Assembly (NCBI GenBank): GCA_035463295.1
Contig: DATHTK010000021.1
Coordinates: 15,636 to 79,635 of the forward strand
Direction of reading: 5' to 3'
DNA from: DATHTK01 sp035463295
GTDB lineage: Bacteria > Actinomycetota > Rubrobacteria > Rubrobacterales > Rubrobacteraceae
DNA length: 64,000 nt
Part shown: in pieces, positions 7,157 to 16,110 of the stretch
Position numbering within the stretch: position 1 is the first letter of the stretch
Layout of the letters: the number at the start of each line of letters is the position of its first letter
Program-made: the position numbers and the translations under genes
The notes under the pieces: generated by a model
Databases searched by the model: none
Seen by the model: only the letters and a program-made list of their open reading frames with translations
What the model was told of the DNA's origin: nothing

Positions 7157-9643
7157 CTATTCGCTCGCGCCGGTGCCATGCCTGTCGGTCGGGTTGTGGT
7201 CAGCCGCCGGCTCGACGGCGGGTGGCGCGGGGACCGTGCCAGCGTGCTGCGTCGGGGCGAGGAAGAGAGCGGCGGCGCCAACCGACAGGGCGACGACGGC
7301 GATGCCGCCGAGGTAGGCGACCTCCGAGAGGCGCGCGCGCAGCGGGGGATGCAGGATTTCCTTCGCGCTCTGCGGGCGCGTGAAGGAGCGGAGGCGTAGC
7401 GCGTTCGTCACCACGCTCACCGAGCTCATCGCCATCGCAGCGGCGGCCAGGATCGGGCTCAAGAGCACCCCGAAGAAGGGATACAGCACGCCAGCGGCCA
7501 CAGGTATCAGGGCGACGTTGTATGCGAAGGCCCAGAAGAGGCCCTGTTTTATCTTGCCGACCGTCTTGCGGGAGAGGGAGATGCCGGTCACGATGTTGCG
7601 CAGATCGTCCCCGACGAGGGTGATGTCCGAGGCGGCCATCGCCACGTCGGTGCCAGTGCCGATGGCGACGCCCAGGTCGGACTGCGCCAGCGCCGGAGCG
7701 TCGTTTATCCCGTCGCCGACCATCGCTACCGTCCTTCCCCGCACCTGCAGCTCCCGCACCCTGTCCGCCTTCGCTTCGGGCAGGACCTCGGCAACCACAT
7801 GCCCGGCGCTTATGCCGACCTGCTCCGCGATCGCCTCCGCGGTCGCGCGGTTATCGCCCGTGAGCATCCAGACCTCGAGGCCGAGGGCCTTCAATTGCTC
7901 GACCGCCTCTCGCGACTCCGGCTTGAGGGTGTCGGCGACGGCGATGAGGCCGGCGATCTCCCCGTCCACAAAGACGTACATCGGCGTTGAGCCGCCTCGC
8001 GCGTAGTCCTCGGCCCGGTCCTCCAGGTCGTTCGGGCGGGCGTCGATTCCCTCTATAAGGGCGCTGTTGCCTATGAGGACCTCGCGTCCCTCGATTATCG
8101 CCCTGATGCCCCTGCCGGTGATCGACTCGAAATAGTCGGCTTTCGGAAGATGCAGGCCCGACTCCCTGGCCCGAGCTACTATCGCAGCGGCGAGCGGGTG
8201 CTCGGAGCCGACCTCGGCAGAGGCGGCCAGGCGCAGCAGATCCTCTTCGGAGAGGCCGTCAGTCGGGACGATCCCTGTAACGGCCGGCTCGCCGCGGGTC
8301 AGGGTGCCGGTCTTGTCGAGCACTATGGCGTCTAGCTTGCGCGTCGTCTCCAGGGCCTCGCCGCCGCGCACCAGGATGCCGTTCTCGGCCGCCTTGCCGG
8401 TGCCGACCATGATCGCCGTCGGCGTCGCCAGCCCGAGGGCGCACGGGCAGGCGATGATCAGGACCGCTATCGTGGCCGTGAGCGCGAAGATGAGCGACGG
8501 CCCCAAGAAGAGCCAGACAAGGAACGTGACCGCAGCCAGCCCCAGCACCGCCGACACGAAGTAGCCCGAGATGGTGTCCACCATCCGCTGCATCGGCGCC
8601 TTCGAGCCCTGAGCCTCCTCGACCAGCCGCACGATCTGGCTGAGGGTGGTATCCCGGCCGACCCTGGTGGCGCGGAAGACGAAGCCCCCGGTCCTGTTGA
8701 GGGTGGCTCCGATGACCTCCTCACCCACCCCCTTATCGACCGGCAAGGACTCGCCCGTGAGCATACTCTCGTCGAGCGCCGAACGACCCTCGACGACGAC
8801 GCCGTCTACCGGCACCTTCTCGCCGGGCCGCACCCGGACCAGGTCGCCGACCCGGACTTCCTCGACGGGAAGGTCTCGCTCCACGCCGTCTCGGATCACA
8901 CGCGCCGTCCTCGCCCGCAAGCCCATGAGCGCCTTTATCGCGGCGCCGGTCTGCTTCTTGGCCCGCAGCTCGAGCCAGCGGCCCAACAGCACGAGCGCTA
9001 TGACGATGACCGCGACCTCGTAGTACAGGTGGAACGGGAAGCCCAGGGACGCACCGAGGTCCGGCCAGAGAGTCACGAAAGCGCTGTAGCCGTAAGCGGC
9101 GCTCGTTCCGACGGCCACCAGCGTGCTCATGTTCGTGCCACCGTGCCTCAGGGCGGCCCACGCCGTCCTGTAGAACGTGGCCCCCGCCCAGAACTGCACG
9201 ATCGTAGCCTGGATGAGAAGCAGCGGCGCCACGGTCTCCATGCCCAGCCCGAACGGCGCGTACATCTCGACCATCATGGCGACCCCCAGCAAGAGGCTGA
9301 CGATCCACTTCCTCTTCAGGCCGGCGAGCTCGACCTCGCGCTCCCGCTCCCGAACGTCGGCCTCCGCCTCAGCCGCCCTGGAAGGGCTCGTGAACGCGGC
9401 GTCCACCCGTACCTCGCCAACCCCGTAGCCGGCCCTCTCGACGGCGGTCCTCAGCTCACCGGGGTCCAGCCCCGCAGACGCCGGCTCTATCTCCTCTAGA
9501 ACCACCCTGGCCTTTTCGGTCGCGAGGTTGACGGTCGCCTCTCGTACGCCAGGCACCCCCGCAAGCGCCTTCTCTACCCGCCGCACGCACGAAGCGCACG
9601 TCATCCCGGTCACCGGAAGCTCCACCACTTCCCGTCCGCCCAA
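7157..9643 (-). CDS. copA: CopA-type Cu(I)-exporting P1B ATPase
   Basis: 828 residues. An N-terminal HMA domain (GMTCASC, residues 13-19) is followed by eight predicted helices with the metal-path motif IACPCALGLATP, the phosphorylation motif DKTGTLTRGE and the hinge GDGINDAPAL. The C-terminal tail is His-containing (DHNPTDRHG). It pumps Cu(I) out of the cytoplasm. The start is TTG at 9643 with AGAGGAGAG upstream; no in-frame ATG fits better. It heads the copA-csoR-copZ operon, and a candidate CsoR box and a TTGACA element sit upstream. Confidence 0.95.
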   Translation of the reverse strand: MGGREVVELPVTGMTCASCVRRVEKALAGVPGVREATVNLATEKARVVLEEIEPASAGLDPGELRTAVERAGYGVGEVRVDAAFTSPSRAAEAEADVREREREVELAGLKRKWIVSLLLGVAMMVEMYAPFGLGMETVAPLLLIQATIVQFWAGATFYRTAWAALRHGGTNMSTLVAVGTSAAYGYSAFVTLWPDLGASLGFPFHLYYEVAVIVIALVLLGRWLELRAKKQTGAAIKALMGLRARTARVIRDGVERDLPVEEVRVGDLVRVRPGEKVPVDGVVVEGRSALDESMLTGESLPVDKGVGEEVIGATLNRTGGFVFRATRVGRDTTLSQIVRLVEEAQGSKAPMQRMVDTISGYFVSAVLGLAAVTFLVWLFLGPSLIFALTATIAVLIIACPCALGLATPTAIMVGTGKAAENGILVRGGEALETTRKLDAIVLDKTGTLTRGEPAVTGIVPTDGLSEEDLLRLAASAEVGSEHPLAAAIVARARESGLHLPKADYFESITGRGIRAIIEGREVLIGNSALIEGIDARPNDLEDRAEDYARGGSTPMYVFVDGEIAGLIAVADTLKPESREAVEQLKALGLEVWMLTGDNRATAEAIAEQVGISAGHVVAEVLPEAKADRVRELQVRGRTVAMVGDGINDAPALAQSDLGVAIGTGTDVAMAASDITLVGDDLRNIVTGISLSRKTVGKIKQGLFWAFAYNVALIPVAAGVLYPFFGVLLSPILAAAAMAMSSVSVVTNALRLRSFTRPQSAKEILHPPLRARLSEVAYLGGIAVVALSVGAAALFLAPTQHAGTVPAPPAVEPAADHNPTDRHGTGASE

Positions 9644-9678
9644 AATCGCGCTCTCCTCTTCATCATCATGCTTATGCC

Positions 9679-9717
9679 ATACCCCCCCACCCTATTATGG
9701 AGACGGCATATTGTCAA
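9679..9717 (-). promoter_or_regulatory. copA promoter with candidate CsoR operator
   Basis: ATACCCCCCCACCCTAT (9679-9695, plus-strand sense) repeats the box at 6353 with one difference. On the minus strand a perfect TTGACA (9717-9712) is followed 17 bases later by the start of the box, so the operator covers the -10 region and the start site. Repression by CsoR is inferred. Confidence 0.65.
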
Positions 9718-9764
9718 GCTTCGGAGGATGAGTAGGCACGAGGTATCTGCGGAGGAGTTGTCGG

Positions 9765-9980
9765 CTATCTCTTACGGGCATCTTTAAGGATCTCGAAGAT
9801 CTCTTCGATCAGGGCTTCGCGTTTATCGGGGGGGAGGTCTCGGGGATGGATGGTTTGTTTATCGGACTGGAGGTTGCGGAGGCTCGCCTCTTCGGCGAGG
9901 TACTGGTCGATAAGGCGGACGATCGCGTCTACTTTCTCGCGGGGGAGGCCGTCGCCGCCGCGGGTGAGTCTGCTCCACAT
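9765..9980 (-). CDS. Small charged hypothetical protein
   Basis: 71 residues, no recognised family. It is highly charged and predicted helical (VDAIVRLIDQYLAEEA, REALIEEIFEILKDA), with no signal peptide or membrane segment. The ATG has GGAAGGGA about ten bases upstream, and codon bias fits the neighbours. It stands alone between copA's promoter and a phosphoesterase on the same strand. Function unknown. Confidence 0.55.
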   Translation of the reverse strand: MWSRLTRGGDGLPREKVDAIVRLIDQYLAEEASLRNLQSDKQTIHPRDLPPDKREALIEEIFEILKDARKR

Positions 9981-10055
9981 AAGGTATCGGTCCCTTCCGT
10001 AACGGTGGGCGATGTCGCGGCAGATTATATCTGTTAGGCCTGGGTAGGGCGGCTC

Positions 10056-10925
10056 CTACTCCAGGGCTTCGGCGGCGACCCTTCGGCGGAAGGTGCGGTC
10101 TTCGGAGGGGACGAAGCCCTCCCCTTCCTTCCAGGAATAGGTCTTTATGTGCAGGTTGTTCTCGTCGATCTCGACCAGGTTGAAGCTCGAGGCGCGGCCG
10201 GGGCGGAGGCGGTTCGAGATAGTGCCGGCGGTCGAGATGACGATGCCGTGGGCGTCGCTCTCGACGGTGTGGACGGCGTCCAGGTGGTCGTGGCCGCAGA
10301 GGACCAGCTCGGTGCCAAGGGAGGCGAAGGCGTGGAGGGCCTGTTCGGTGTTGGCGAGGCCGTGGCGGCCGGAGAGCGCGCCCTTTATAGGGTTGTGGTG
10401 GATCATCACTATGCGGGCGTCGTCGGGGGTGGCGTTGGAGAAAGCTCTCTTCACGCTCTCGATATCCGCGTGTTTGACGTGCCCGATCACGCCGAGGTCC
10501 CGGAAGCGCCGGGTGAGCGAGCCGCGCGTGATGCCGTGGGCCGTATTGAGGCCAGCTATGACCGCGCCTGGCACCTCCAGGGAGGGCGTCAGGTCCTCCG
10601 AGACAAAGCGCATGTAGCGGGAGTACTTGAACTCGTGGGCCTGCTTGCGGAAGAGTCCGGCGAGCCCCAGGTTACGAGCGACGGCCCCGAGCCAGCGTAT
10701 ATCGTGGTTGCCGGGGATGACGACGTAGGGGGCGACGTTGGCGATCTTGTCGAGGTAGTCGCGGGCCTGGCTGAACTCCCTCTTCGTGCAGCGTTGCGTG
10801 AGGTCGCCAGAGACCGCGACCGCGTCCGGCCCGAGATGGGCGATGAACTCCCTGAGGGACTCCAACCTATCGTAGACCGCGGGCCGCCCGAAGTGGAGAT
10901 CCGAGACGTGCACCAACCTGACCAC
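10056..10925 (-). CDS. Calcineurin-like metallophosphoesterase
   Basis: About 289 residues. The metal-binding motifs of the family are all present: HVSDLHFG, SGDLTQ, IPGNHDIRW, MIHHNP and CGHDHLD. It is most like cyclic-nucleotide (CpdA-type) or generic 3',5'-phosphodiesterase-like proteins; the substrate is not evident. The GTG at 10925 is preferred because it puts the receptor motif near residue 6 and avoids overlap with the gene remnant ending at 10937; a GTG-type start at 10976 would add 17 residues. No clear ribosome site supports either. Confidence 0.85.
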   Translation of the reverse strand: MVRLVHVSDLHFGRPAVYDRLESLREFIAHLGPDAVAVSGDLTQRCTKREFSQARDYLDKIANVAPYVVIPGNHDIRWLGAVARNLGLAGLFRKQAHEFKYSRYMRFVSEDLTPSLEVPGAVIAGLNTAHGITRGSLTRRFRDLGVIGHVKHADIESVKRAFSNATPDDARIVMIHHNPIKGALSGRHGLANTEQALHAFASLGTELVLCGHDHLDAVHTVESDAHGIVISTAGTISNRLRPGRASSFNLVEIDENNLHIKTYSWKEGEGFVPSEDRTFRRRVAAEALE

Positions 10926-10936
10926 GAGAATGGATT

Positions 10937-11311
10937 CTACCCGAACGCGCTCGGCCCGGAAACCCGCCGGGCCCACTGCTCGATGGTAACCGCCTCCACG
11001 CCGAAGGTCTCTCGCAGGGCTGGGGAATCGGAGACGTATCCCGCGGCGTCGAAGAGGGTGAACATGCTGGCCAGCTCCTTCACCTAGGACGAGAAGCGTC
11101 CGGCCAGACGCAACACGGAGAGCGGCGGGTGGAGCACCACGATCGTCACGTCGCCGACGACCGGCTTGGCTCCCCTCGAGCGCAAGATCGCGCCCTTCGC
11201 GGCGCTCCGCGCGAGCGCGCGGACCTCGATGCTGGCATCGAGGAGGTGGCGGACCGCCGCGCCCCTGACCCGGCCCGTCGCCCCGGCGACCAGAATCCTG
11301 CCGCCCCGCAC
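10937..11311 (-). pseudogene. Remnant of an NmrA-like NAD(P)-binding protein
   Basis: The frame starts with a Rossmann motif (RILVAGATGRVRGAAVRHLL) and about 55 residues typical of NmrA/SDRa proteins, then jumps to a C-terminal segment, meets an in-frame TAG at 11084-11086 and continues as KELASMFTLFDAAGYVSDSP to a stop at 10937. The family is near 290 residues, while only about 123 codons remain, so the middle is deleted and the frame is interrupted. Note also the degenerate GATGRVRG (usually GxTGxxG). Confidence 0.65.
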
Positions 11312-11313
11312 GG

Positions 11314-12111
11314 CTACAGCGTTCCGAGGAATTCTGCGAGGGCTGCGTTAAAGCCTTCGGCGGCCTCCAGGTTGGAGAGGTGGCCGGCTTCGGGGAGCGT
11401 AACGTGGGTGGAGGAGGGGATCTTCTCTGCCATCGCGCCCATCACCTCGGGGGAGGAGATCTCATCGTTCTCGCCGCCGATGACGAGGGTGGGGACCTCT
11501 ATCTCACGGAGGAGCGGCGTCGAGTCCGGACGTTCGCGCATCGCGCCCAGAGCCGCGACGACGCCGGTCGGCGAGCTCTCCAGGATCATGGCGCGCACGT
11601 CGTCGACGACGCCCTCTCTCTTTGCGAGGGTTGCCGGGGCGAGGAGGCGCGGCATCTGGAGTTCGATGAGGACCTCTACCCCCTCGTCGGCGACGCGCTG
11701 AGCCATCTTCTTGCGGTTCTCCCGTATCTCCTGGGAGTCCGGTTCGGGGCGAGTGTTGGCGAGGACGAGGCCGGAGACCCTCTCCGGGAAGAGCCTCATA
11801 CAGCCGAAGGCGACGTAGCCGCCCATCGAGACGCCGCCCAGCACGACCCGCTCCAGCTCGAGGCGGTCGAGGAGCCTGCGCACCGCCTCCGCGTAGTAGC
11901 GCACGTCGGGATGGGCGGGCGTCCTCGGCGAGCGCCCGAACCCCGGGTAATCCGGAGCGACGACGCGACGGTCTCCCGAGAAGGCCTCCATCTGGGACTC
12001 GAACATCCTGCCGTTCAGCGGGAAAGCGTGCAGAAGGACGAGCGGGTCCCCCGGCCCCTCGCCCATCTCTTTATAAGACATCATCCCAACGGGGGTTCTG
12101 TGATCGGTCAC
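11314..12111 (-). CDS. Alpha/beta hydrolase
   Basis: 265 residues. Visible fold markers are LLHAFPLNGRMF (oxyanion region), the nucleophile elbow GGVSMGGY (Ser nucleophile), and the final His in EAGHLSNLEAAEGF. An Asp in NDEISSPE fits the acid. It belongs to the broad group containing 3-oxoadipate enol-lactonases and esterases; the substrate is not assigned. GTG start with AAGGAG six bases upstream. It ends three bases before the NmrA remnant. Confidence 0.88.
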   Translation of the reverse strand: MTDHRTPVGMMSYKEMGEGPGDPLVLLHAFPLNGRMFESQMEAFSGDRRVVAPDYPGFGRSPRTPAHPDVRYYAEAVRRLLDRLELERVVLGGVSMGGYVAFGCMRLFPERVSGLVLANTRPEPDSQEIRENRKKMAQRVADEGVEVLIELQMPRLLAPATLAKREGVVDDVRAMILESSPTGVVAALGAMRERPDSTPLLREIEVPTLVIGGENDEISSPEVMGAMAEKIPSSTHVTLPEAGHLSNLEAAEGFNAALAEFLGTL

Positions 12112-12274
12112 GCGCGCTCCTTGATATCAAGCTTCAGGCTAAGCCGTCTGACGGCGAGGCTTCCGTCGTAGAACGAAACTCGCTGGCGTCGATGTTAGCG
12201 TTTTCGGTCGCTGATTTCCGCGTACATCTTTTCCCGCATGCGTGTACCCTGACACCTGAAACCCGAGGCGAAGC

Positions 12275-12430
12275 CTAGTCCAACGCTACCGCGAGTCGGC
12301 GGATACCGGCCCGGATCTCCGCCTCTCCGAAGGCCGCGAAGCCGAGCACCAGCCCCGCGCGCAGGGGTGCCTCGATCGCATACCGGAGCGGGACGGGTGC
12401 GGGCCCACCCTTCACCGAACCTCCGTCGAC
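12275..12430 (-). pseudogene. C-terminal remnant of a MocR/PdxR-like regulator
   Basis: About 50 codons ending LRAGLVLGFAAFGEAEIRAG and RRLAVALD before TAG at 12275. This is the characteristic C-terminus of GntR/MocR regulators with an aminotransferase-like domain. No upstream portion of the roughly 450-residue family can be found, and the plus-strand GNAT gene region takes over, so it is a truncated relic. Confidence 0.5.
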
Positions 12431-12552
12431 GCAAGAAAAGGTCAACGCATTGGCACCACTTGATCAGACGAAATCGGACCTTGCGTAAATGCCAATATGC
12501 CTTTACGTTGAATCATCGACCGTACCGGCTCGTTATCGAGGGGGCGAGGACA

Positions 12553-13263
12553 TTGAGGGGCGTTTGGGAGAATCCATCGGCGGTGCTGGAGGGGGAGGTC
12601 GTGAGGCTCGAGCCGCTAGAGCCCAGGCACGAGGAGGGGCTCTTCGAGGCGGCGGGTTACCCGGAGGTGTGGCGTTGGATCCCCTACGAGCCGGCCGGGG
12701 GAGATTACTATCCGGCCAGGACGAGGGATGTCTTCCACCGCTGGTTCGAGGATGCCCTCGCGGCCTCCGAGAACGGTGCCCAGGCAGCGTTCGCTACCCT
12801 CGACGCCGGGAGCGGCGAGCCCGTAGGCAGCACTCGCTACCTGGCGCTGCGGCCCGAGCACCGGGGGCTGGAGATCGGCTGGACCTGGCTCACCCCGTCC
12901 GCGTGGGGGACCGGGGCGAACGTGGAGGCGAAACTACTGATGCTCGAGCACGCCTTCGGTTCTCTGGGTTGCGTACGGGTCGAGTTCAAGACCGACGCTC
13001 GCAACGAGCGTTCGCGAGGCGCTCTTGCGGCGCTCCCGGCACGGTTCGAGGGCGTCTTTCGCAAGCACATGCTCGTGCGCGGCGGCCAGCGTCGCGACTC
13101 GGCCTACTACAGCGTCATCGACGAAGAGTGGCCCGAGGTGAGGGCGAATCTCCAGCGCCGGCTCGCCGCTCACTGGGGATCCGTGTCCGACCGTGAGGAG
13201 CCGCGGCGAGCGGGGAAGCGAGAAGGGCGCAGGAGAGCCGCCGAGCGACGGTCGCCGGGGTGA
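12553..13263 (+). CDS. GNAT-family N-acetyltransferase (RimJ/RimL type)
   Basis: About 236 residues from TTG at 12553. EGEVVRLEPLEPRHEEGLFE opens a RimJ-like acetyltransferase domain; EIGWTWLTPSAWGTGANVEA is the acetyl-CoA binding region, and VRVEFKTDARNERSRGA is the conserved late motif with Asn. The C-terminus (last about 25 residues) is basic and probably disordered. The acceptor could be a protein N-terminus or an antibiotic amine. The frame is open further upstream, but that part has no homology-like content. Start uncertain. Confidence 0.8.
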   Translation: MRGVWENPSAVLEGEVVRLEPLEPRHEEGLFEAAGYPEVWRWIPYEPAGGDYYPARTRDVFHRWFEDALAASENGAQAAFATLDAGSGEPVGSTRYLALRPEHRGLEIGWTWLTPSAWGTGANVEAKLLMLEHAFGSLGCVRVEFKTDARNERSRGALAALPARFEGVFRKHMLVRGGQRRDSAYYSVIDEEWPEVRANLQRRLAAHWGSVSDREEPRRAGKREGRRRAAERRSPG

Positions 13264-13348
13264 TGGAGCGGAGCTGTCGAACGGCCGGACTCGAGGATAA
13301 CGGACGGTAGAGATGTATCTCCCCGCGTACTGGATGGAAAGGACCAGC

Positions 13349-14479
13349 ATGGAACAGCGCAAAGGACACCCGTATCACATGCACGACGCCATCCGGGCGC
13401 AGCCGGAGGCGTTCGTCAGGGTCCTCGAAAAGAACGCTGCCGGGATCGACGCCTTCGCCGCGGGGGCAGCGTCGAGCGAGAGGCTGTTCCTGGTCGGTAT
13501 CGGCACCTCGTATCACGCGGCCCGGGCCGGTGAGCACCTCTTCCGGGAGTACGCCGGTAGCCTCGACGTCCGGGCGGTGCACTCCTTCGACTTCGCACTC
13601 TACGGGCCGGATCTCGCACCGCACGACTGCGTCGTCTTACTTAGCCACCGCGGGACCAAGCGTTACACCGCGCTCGCTCTCCAACGCGCCAGCGAAGCCG
13701 GCTGCCGAACAGCCCTCGTTACCGGCGAAAGCGATAGGTCTAGGTCTACGTTTTCGTCGACGATGTCTCATTTGGAGGGATCTCTTTCGGCGGGCTCCCA
13801 CGCGGTCTTCGAGACGGTCGAGCAGGAGCGTTCGGCGGCGCACACCGTGAGCTACACTGGGGCGGTCTCCGTTCTGGCCTATCTCGCCGGGCGTTTCGGG
13901 CGCTATCGAGAGGGTTCGGGGACGCTCTCCGAGACGTTCTTGCGCGACGAGTTGCCTGAGGCGTTGCGTTCGGCGCTCGGTATGGAAGGCGAGGTCGAGA
14001 GGCTCGCCCGCGAGCACCTTGGGCGGCGGCGCATCTGGCTTGCGGGCGCTGGGCCGAGCGCCGTAGTAGCCGAGGAGGTGGCGCTCAAGATCAAGGAGAC
14101 CTCGTACTTGCAGGCCGAGGGGATGTCGACAGAGACGATGTTGCACGGACCCTTCCAGTGCGTCGAGGATGAGGATCTCTTTGTGCTCGTGGCGCCGGGA
14201 GGTGGTCCGGCGGGGGTGCAGGAGCGCACCCTGGAGGTCGCGGAGCTTGCGGCCGAGATCGGAGCCGCCTGTTTCATCGTCGGCGACGGTAGTGAGCAGG
14301 CGGTGGGGATGGTCCACCTGAGCGTATCGGCGGTGCCGGAGCCGTTTGGCGCGCTGACGTGTCTCGTGCCGTTACAGCTCTTCGCCTACCGTCTCGCGCT
14401 CGCGCGCGGTACCAACCCCGACAGCTTCCGCGCCGAGGATTCGCGTTTCGCCCGGGCCGACGTGTCGGGCCGGCTCTGA
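13349..14479 (+). CDS. SIS-domain sugar isomerase (GlmS C-domain/AgaS-like)
   Basis: 376 residues with two SIS domains: LFLVGIGTSYHAARAGEHLF and RIWLAGAGPSAVVAEEVALK are the phosphosugar-binding loops, and ETSYLQAEGMSTETMLHGP matches the GlmS isomerase core. The glutaminase domain of GlmS is absent, so it is an isomerase/deaminase-like or regulatory SIS protein acting on aminosugar phosphates. ATG at 13349 is chosen for GGAAAGGA upstream; an ATG at 13313 lacks one. Confidence 0.82.
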   Translation: MEQRKGHPYHMHDAIRAQPEAFVRVLEKNAAGIDAFAAGAASSERLFLVGIGTSYHAARAGEHLFREYAGSLDVRAVHSFDFALYGPDLAPHDCVVLLSHRGTKRYTALALQRASEAGCRTALVTGESDRSRSTFSSTMSHLEGSLSAGSHAVFETVEQERSAAHTVSYTGAVSVLAYLAGRFGRYREGSGTLSETFLRDELPEALRSALGMEGEVERLAREHLGRRRIWLAGAGPSAVVAEEVALKIKETSYLQAEGMSTETMLHGPFQCVEDEDLFVLVAPGGGPAGVQERTLEVAELAAEIGAACFIVGDGSEQAVGMVHLSVSAVPEPFGALTCLVPLQLFAYRLALARGTNPDSFRAEDSRFARADVSGRL

Positions 14480-14507
14480 GCCGGAAGACGGTGTAGACTC
14501 AGGCGCC

Positions 14508-15359
14508 GTGCGACTCGTCTACACGCTGCTGCTCGTCGGGGTCACGGCGGTGTGGGGCTGGACGTTCGTGGTGGTGCAGGATGCGATCTCCGCCTTCGGC
14601 GTCCTCGGATTTCTTGCGCTGCGCTTCGCGCTCGCGGGCGTCGCGCTCGCCCCGGTTCTCCTCTCCGGCGTGACGCGCCGGACCCTGGTCGTCGGTTCGG
14701 GGATAGGTCTCGTCCTTGCGGCCGGTTATCTCTTTCAGACGATGGGTCTGCTGTACACGACGCCCACCAACTCCGGGCTCATAACCGGCCTCTTCGTCGT
14801 CTTCGCCCCGCTGGCGGACCGGCTCCTCTTCGGGGTGCGGGCCAGGCGCCGGGTCGTCTTCGCGGTCTTCTTGAGCCTGCTCGGGATGGTGCTCCTCACC
14901 GGCGGGGCGCCGGAGGGGGCGAACTCGGGCGACCTGTTGACCCTGCTCTGCGCGGCGGCGCTCGGGCTGCACATAGCGATGCTCTCGCGCTACGCCGCCG
15001 GTCATGATGTGGGCGGCCTCACCTTTGCCCAGATCATCGCGATGGCGGCGCTCTTTGGCCTGTTGTGGCCGCTCTTCGAGCCGGTCGAGGTGCCGCCGCA
15101 GGAGGTGTGGTTCGCCATCGCTCTTACGGGACTCGTCGCTTCGGCGGCGGCGTTCTACGTCCAGACCTTCGTCCAGCAGAAACTCTCCGCGGCCCGGACG
15201 GCGGTCATACTCACGATGGAGCCCGTCTTCGCGGCCTTCTTCGGGTACTGGCTCGCCGGGGACAGGCTCGTCGCGGTGCAGATCTTCGGGGCCGCTCTCA
15301 TACTCTCCGCGCTCGTGGTCGGAGAGGTCGCGCCGGCGCTCGGGCCGCGCAAGCGCTAA
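14508..15359 (+). CDS. EamA/DMT-superfamily transporter
   Basis: 283 residues, ten hydrophobic helices in two EamA repeats (VTAVWGWTFVVVQDAI in the first; AFYVQTFVQQKLSAARTAVI and EPVFAAFFGYWLAGD in the second). These carriers export amino acids or other metabolites. GTG start lies eight bases after TAGACT, so the mRNA is probably leaderless. The gene is convergent with the DedA-like gene, overlapping by 4 bp. Confidence 0.88.
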   Translation: MRLVYTLLLVGVTAVWGWTFVVVQDAISAFGVLGFLALRFALAGVALAPVLLSGVTRRTLVVGSGIGLVLAAGYLFQTMGLLYTTPTNSGLITGLFVVFAPLADRLLFGVRARRRVVFAVFLSLLGMVLLTGGAPEGANSGDLLTLLCAAALGLHIAMLSRYAAGHDVGGLTFAQIIAMAALFGLLWPLFEPVEVPPQEVWFAIALTGLVASAAAFYVQTFVQQKLSAARTAVILTMEPVFAAFFGYWLAGDRLVAVQIFGAALILSALVVGEVAPALGPRKR

Positions 15360-15982
15360 TCCGAGCTCCCGCGCTTTTCAACCGTGGCCTCCTTGCGGGC
15401 GAGGTATTCGCCCACGTACTTGGCGACGACGAACCCCAGCACGAGCAACGCTACAAAGGCGACCATCATCAGCTCGAAATACTCGTCTATGGCCGCCTGG
15501 ATAGAGGGCCCGAAGAAGTAGATCGCGGCACCCAGGAGAAAGAAACGTCCCCCGCGCCCGACGAAGGAGACCAGGATAAAGCGCCAGAAGCGGAGCTCGG
15601 CGATCCCGGCGGTGATAGTGAACACCTTGTACGGGATCGGCGTGAGCGCCGCGATCCCGACGGCCCAGACATCGTAGCGCTGGTAGAGACGCTCGGCGGT
15701 CTCGAGCCTCTCCTTCTTGAAGAGCCTGTCGGCGATCGGCCGTCCGCCCTTCGCGCCGATCAGGTAGCCGAAAGCCGCGCCGGCCACGGAGGCGACAGTA
15801 CACAGGAGGGCGTAGAAGGGAGCGAGGTTAGGGTCCGCGACCGCCATGGCGATCAGGAGCGGGTCCGGGGGTATCGGGAAGAAGCTGGACTCCCAGAACG
15901 CGAACACAAAGAGCGCCAGCGCCGCGTACGGCGAGGCGGCCCACGATAGCATCCATTCCACGACGCCGTGTACGAACTCCAA
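15356..15982 (-). CDS. DedA/YqaA-like VTT-domain membrane protein
   Basis: 208 residues. FWESSFFPIPPDPLLI is the DedA re-entrant motif (E plus PxP), and LTPIPYKVFTITAGI is the second half motif of YqaA-type VTT proteins; five or so helices follow. Such proteins are linked to membrane-lipid scrambling or transport. TTG start with GGAGG nine bases upstream. Alone on its strand in this stretch. Confidence 0.85.
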   Translation of the reverse strand: MEFVHGVVEWMLSWAASPYAALALFVFAFWESSFFPIPPDPLLIAMAVADPNLAPFYALLCTVASVAGAAFGYLIGAKGGRPIADRLFKKERLETAERLYQRYDVWAVGIAALTPIPYKVFTITAGIAELRFWRFILVSFVGRGGRFFLLGAAIYFFGPSIQAAIDEYFELMMVAFVALLVLGFVVAKYVGEYLARKEATVEKRGSSD

Positions 15983-16110
15983 ACGAACCAGCCTCCGTCA
16001 GCCTCTCTTGACCGGGGCAGAGTATACATAACCATCCCGACCGCATGAGCGCCCCGGGGCACCCGGGGCGGTAGACTACTGGAGATTCAGTTGACCGAAA
16101 GGAGGAGGTC

